Source: SFHK01 sp964554795
GTDB lineage: Bacteria; Bacillota; Clostridia; Christensenellales; Aristaeellaceae
NCBI GenBank assembly: GCA_964554795.1
Contig: CAZKQB010000001.1
Coordinates: forward strand, 1 to 64,000
Direction: 5' to 3'
Length of the DNA: 64,000 nt
Both the position numbers and the translations under genes were made by a program. The notes under the pieces are model-generated. The model was given only the letters and a program-made list of their open reading frames with translations, was not told the DNA's origin and did no database searches. Positions 60,992 to 64,000 of this stretch are shown here, in pieces (positions within the stretch are counted from its first letter, which is position 1; the number at the start of each line of letters is the position of its first letter).

Positions 60992-62827
60992 CTACCATTT
61001 TTTCTGACGGTACTCCCGCCAGACATTTTCAAAAAAATCGTCCTCCTCGGGAATAGGCTTCACAGGGCGCCAGCTGCAGACGACGGAGTTCTCTGTCATA
61101 CGAACCTCCTGCACTTGACTTGTCAGATCGGCGGTATTCTGCGGCTCGGGAGCGTAGATCGCGCTTCCACGGTTTCCACCGCCGTGCGATACGTAGTCGA
61201 GCATGGCGGTAAGCATGGCCTGTCGGGTGATCAGAGCATCGCGCACACGGAAGAACAGCCCAAGCTCGCTTTTTTCGCGGTAATGTGCGGTTTGTTCAAA
61301 GTTCTGAAGCAGGGAGGACGTGTCTGTCAGAAGCGCGCGAATGGCATCTGGCTGGCGCACCGCGCCTGCACAGGCGCTCATCCGAGCGGCGTTTTCGTCG
61401 TTGAGCGCCTTAAGGTTCGATGTGTCTGCACGGCATGCAGCGACAATGCGCCGAACGGCGTTCATGGCATCGGCTTCGTTTAGCGGCGAGGGAAGCCGTT
61501 CCGGTTCGCGGCTGATTGCGCGGGCAGCTCGGGCAGCGCCGACTTGCCCGGCATTCAGTGCGCTTCCGCCGGGACGGTACACGCCGTGCGTGCCGGCTGC
61601 TTCGCCGATGACATACAGGCCAGGGAACTCTGTTTGCCACCATTCGTCCACCGAAATACCGCCATTCATGTGCTGCGCGCATACGGCAATTTCCAAACGC
61701 TCACAAGCAAGATCGACGCCGTGTGAACGGTAGAACGCCACTGCCGGGGCATTCATGTGCTGAAGGCGCGCAAAGGGGGTGTCCTGCAGAGCGCCCGCGC
61801 GGACAAGATAGTCGCGCGCCTCATCTTCCAAAGCGGAAAGCGCAAAGCGATTGCCGAACGGGTTTGCACGGAAGTCCAGGAAGACGCGTCGGCCGCGGGC
61901 GATTTCATTCTGTACAAGCAGGTCGATCCGACTGGAGCCATCCTTTGCCTTACGCGCGTCAAACGGCCACTGATAGCCCTTCAGAAATACAGCGGTCAGC
62001 GCTTCGCCGGGTGTAGAAAAGCAGCCGTCCAGAAGCTCGCGCGCGTCGTTTCCTTCCTTGTCGGTGGAAATAAAGGCCGGAAGCGCCTGCATATACGTTC
62101 CGGAAACGTTCCAGCGGGGCGCAATGGAGGCAAGGCCGTACTGCCACTCCGTCAGATTGACGGCAGCCGCGCCTGTTTCCAGCAGCGCGCCGGTCATGCC
62201 GGACTGTGCGAGCGGATAGCTTACGTTCAGGTATGCCGCGGCCGGGCCGCCGGTCGCCCACACGATATGGTTGGCGGCATATACCTCAAATGCATGGGTT
62301 TCCGTGTTCAGGCACACAACGCCACTTGCGCGCCCGTCTTTCATGGCAATGGAAACGGCCAGACGATGGCTGAGGATGGGTATGCCCGCGGAGCGAACGC
62401 TTTGATCGAGAGCTTCTGCCATCAGCTTGCTCGTGAGCGGGCCAGCGGATGTCGCGCGTCGACGCGGATCATGATCGGTTTTATAGCCGATGTATTCGCC
62501 GTAGCGGTTTGTGGGAAACGGAACACCCAGCTCGCACAGGCGCAGAAAGCACGGCGCGGACAGCGCGGCTTCGCACAATGCGTGCGTGCCGTCCACGCAG
62601 CCGCCGGAAAACAGAGTGCGTGCCATTTCGCCCACACTGTCGCCGTCAAAGCCCGAGAGTGTCAGCTTGTAGTAGGTCTGCTTGTCGCTACCTGCATTGC
62701 GCGAGGTGCCGGCACGTTCGTCATCGGTGAGAAGAGCGAGGCTTTTCCGTCCCATGCGGCGCAACTCGTCCGCGCATTTGAGCGCAGCGCACCCCGTGCC
62801 GATGATCACTGTATCATAGACGTTCAT
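60992..62827 (-). CDS. FAD-dependent oxidoreductase, fumarate reductase/aspartate oxidase-like
   Basis: 611 aa. N-terminal FAD-binding VIIGTGCAALKCADELRRMG, substrate-domain blocks HIVWATGGPAAAYLNVSYP and the C-terminal FAD loop VIGEAAGTHGVYRPGGSALNAGQVGAARAAR are those of the succinate dehydrogenase/fumarate reductase flavoprotein superfamily. MNGGISVDEWWQTEFPGLY is also typical. It lacks a visible heme or Fe-S partner domain. ATG 62827 overlaps the SDR stop. The substrate is not readable from sequence. Confidence 0.88.
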   Translation of the reverse strand: MNVYDTVIIGTGCAALKCADELRRMGRKSLALLTDDERAGTSRNAGSDKQTYYKLTLSGFDGDSVGEMARTLFSGGCVDGTHALCEAALSAPCFLRLCELGVPFPTNRYGEYIGYKTDHDPRRRATSAGPLTSKLMAEALDQSVRSAGIPILSHRLAVSIAMKDGRASGVVCLNTETHAFEVYAANHIVWATGGPAAAYLNVSYPLAQSGMTGALLETGAAAVNLTEWQYGLASIAPRWNVSGTYMQALPAFISTDKEGNDARELLDGCFSTPGEALTAVFLKGYQWPFDARKAKDGSSRIDLLVQNEIARGRRVFLDFRANPFGNRFALSALEDEARDYLVRAGALQDTPFARLQHMNAPAVAFYRSHGVDLACERLEIAVCAQHMNGGISVDEWWQTEFPGLYVIGEAAGTHGVYRPGGSALNAGQVGAARAARAISREPERLPSPLNEADAMNAVRRIVAACRADTSNLKALNDENAARMSACAGAVRQPDAIRALLTDTSSLLQNFEQTAHYREKSELGLFFRVRDALITRQAMLTAMLDYVSHGGGNRGSAIYAPEPQNTADLTSQVQEVRMTENSVVCSWRPVKPIPEEDDFFENVWREYRQKKW

Positions 62828-63594
62828 ATCGACCTCACATCCATATAGCCGCCGTCCACGTGCAGCACCTGCCCGGTGGAGTAGGGCAGCTCGCCATTCA
62901 CAAATACCATTACCGCGCGAGCCACGTCCTCGGGAAGTCCCCATCGATGAATGGGGAAATCAGCACCCGCGAGCAGACGGTCGTATTTTTCGGTGACCTT
63001 CGAGGTCATGTCGGTTCGGATAATGCCCGGCTGTACCTCGTAAACAAAGATGTCTTCGCCTGCAAGGCGGTCGGCATAGAGCTTCGTGAGCATAGAAATA
63101 CCCGCCTTGCTCACGCAGTATTCCGCGCGGTTGGGCGAGGAAACGGTGGATGAGAAGCTGGAGATATTCACGATTACGCCGCGGCGTCCATCCTGCGCGT
63201 CCTGCTGTGTCATTACTCGCGCGACGGCCTGCGTCATAAACATCGTGCCCATTAGATTGATACCGAGCACATATTCAAACGATTCCACTGTGGTTTCCAG
63301 AATGTCCAGGCGTACTTTTGGCGCAACGCCCGCATTGTTGACCAGCACGTCAATGCGTCCGAAGCGGGAGACAACCTCGCGAACGAAGGTCTCGCGGTCA
63401 TCTGACTCGGCGATGGAGCCCTGAAAATAAAAGATCTCTGCGCCATTTTCGCGCAATGAACGGAAGGCCTCTGCATAGCGCTCTTCCGGGCTTTGCCCGA
63501 TTAGGCAAGCGCGATAGCCTGCCTGTGTCAGATGCTCGACAATGGCAAGGCCGATGCCGCGGCCGCCGCCGGTTACGATTGCCGTTTTTTTCAT
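62824..63594 (-). CDS. Short-chain dehydrogenase/reductase
   Basis: 256 aa classical SDR. Cofactor motif TGGGRGIG, NNAG, catalytic Ser in VNISSFSS and YxxxK in YCVSK, with PGIIRTDM after it. The Gly-rich loop and lack of an acidic residue after beta-2 leave NAD/NADP choice open. It is coupled to the flavoprotein gene (ATGA overlap) and begins one base after the preceding reading frame. Confidence 0.9.
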   Translation of the reverse strand: MKKTAIVTGGGRGIGLAIVEHLTQAGYRACLIGQSPEERYAEAFRSLRENGAEIFYFQGSIAESDDRETFVREVVSRFGRIDVLVNNAGVAPKVRLDILETTVESFEYVLGINLMGTMFMTQAVARVMTQQDAQDGRRGVIVNISSFSSTVSSPNRAEYCVSKAGISMLTKLYADRLAGEDIFVYEVQPGIIRTDMTSKVTEKYDRLLAGADFPIHRWGLPEDVARAVMVFVNGELPYSTGQVLHVDGGYMDVRSI

Positions 63595-63595
63595 A

Positions 63596-64000
63596 TCACT
63601 TCACCGCCTGATAGCATTCGCGATCGCGTACCACGCAGCCGGAGGGAATGCCCGCGCGCAGAAGGGCAGCGCATTGACCGCAGGTGATGCAAACGCGTTT
63701 GGGGTCGAGCGCGCTCGTTTCGCGCAGGTCGCGCGGGAAGTCAGGATAGGCAAAGGCCATGCGGCCGAAGCCTACCATTTGCGCGTGTCCGCCCTTCAGC
63801 ATACCTGCAGCAAGCTGGGGCGAGTACTGGCGCAGATAGGTATATGCGCTGCCGAGAATGGGCAGGTCGGGATGTGCCTTTTGAATGGTGGATACGCAAT
63901 GCATCATGCGCGACTCGCCCTCCAGCGGGTGCTCCGCCGGCACGTAGTTGCCGCGGTCGTATGGGCGATTGACGTGCGGGTTTTTGTAGGGGTTGCCAAT
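63596..64000 (-). CDS. Old Yellow Enzyme-family NADH:flavin oxidoreductase, C-terminal part (runs off window)
   Basis: Only the C-terminal 134 or so residues are present. The text NPYKNPHVNRPYDRGNYV and MVGFGRMAFAYPDFPRDL matches the barrel end of OYE/2,4-dienoyl-CoA reductase-type enzymes, and CITCGQC with a later C (PSGCVVRD) is the four-cysteine cluster site of that group. The reading frame stays open to base 64000; a start lies beyond. First visible gene of the minus-strand operon. Confidence 0.8.
   Translation of the reverse strand: MGNPYKNPHVNRPYDRGNYVPAEHPLEGESRMMHCVSTIQKAHPDLPILGSAYTYLRQYSPQLAAGMLKGGHAQMVGFGRMAFAYPDFPRDLRETSALDPKRVCITCGQCAALLRAGIPSGCVVRDRECYQAVK

Overview
The window is one stretch of a Gram-positive, endospore-forming Firmicutes chromosome. 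Four things point there: ftsA-ftsZ, spoIIGA and sigE lie together; upstream of spoIIGA is a cluster of Spo0A-type TGTCGAA boxes; a tyrosine T-box and a PyrR attenuator are present; and the order yicC-rpoZ-coaBC-priA-def-fmt-rsmB-rlmN-PP2C-prkC-rsgA-rpe is the usual Firmicutes one. GC-rich coding sequence, an mDAP-type MurE, the Rph-RdgB fusion and the YigZ/HAD/TrmL neighbours suggest a gut-type Clostridia (Christensenellales-like is a guess). A run of exactly 100 N at 11197-11296 marks a draft scaffold.

Layout. 84-4706: yerC, pcrA, ligA (repair). 4747-20461: a long co-directional housekeeping run from yicC to an esterase, mostly with overlapping stops and starts; it covers transcription (rpoZ), CoA synthesis, replication restart, N-formylmethionine metabolism, rRNA modification, the PrpC/PrkC signalling pair and ribosome assembly. 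RsmB here has a long Lys/Tyr/Gly-rich tandem-repeat N-terminus, broken by the assembly gap. 20555-24032: an L,D-transpeptidase lipoprotein, then the PyrR-attenuated pyrR-uraA unit. 24158-27024: GerMN protein, RNase PH-RdgB fusion, YfcE-type phosphoesterase. 27084-28490 (minus): sulfatase, divergent from guaB (28679-30127).

30371-37980: a strong promoter, a complete tRNA-Tyr-sensing T-box with terminator, then a tight run of aminotransferase, tyrS, yigZ, an MFS permease, a RluD-family synthase, two HAD phosphatases and trmL. 37981-40415: a small membrane protein, two tandem family-4-type uracil-DNA glycosylases (the second lacking all Fe-S cysteines) and a GNAT-like protein. 40500-42188: a secreted CAP protein (minus), a zinc-ribbon protein and a phosphoesterase.

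42315-54137: a trimmed division and cell-wall (dcw) cluster: mraZ, ftsL, pbp, murE, mraY, murD, ftsW, ftsQ, ftsA, ftsZ. rsmH, murF, murG, murC and murB are not in it. 54272-57311: a membrane glycosyltransferase, then the sporulation pair spoIIGA-sigE behind the Spo0A boxes.

57312-60065 is an AT-richer accessory island (DUF6061-like protein, DinB-like protein, HExxH protein, frameshifted mobC remnant), read as a decayed mobilizable element inserted after sigE. 60066-64000 is a minus-strand catabolic operon: an Old Yellow Enzyme-type reductase that runs off the window, an SDR, a fumarate-reductase-like flavoprotein and a nucleoside hydrolase. No tRNA, rRNA, CRISPR array or insertion sequence was seen. 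Functions are assigned by reading motifs by eye, without database searches.
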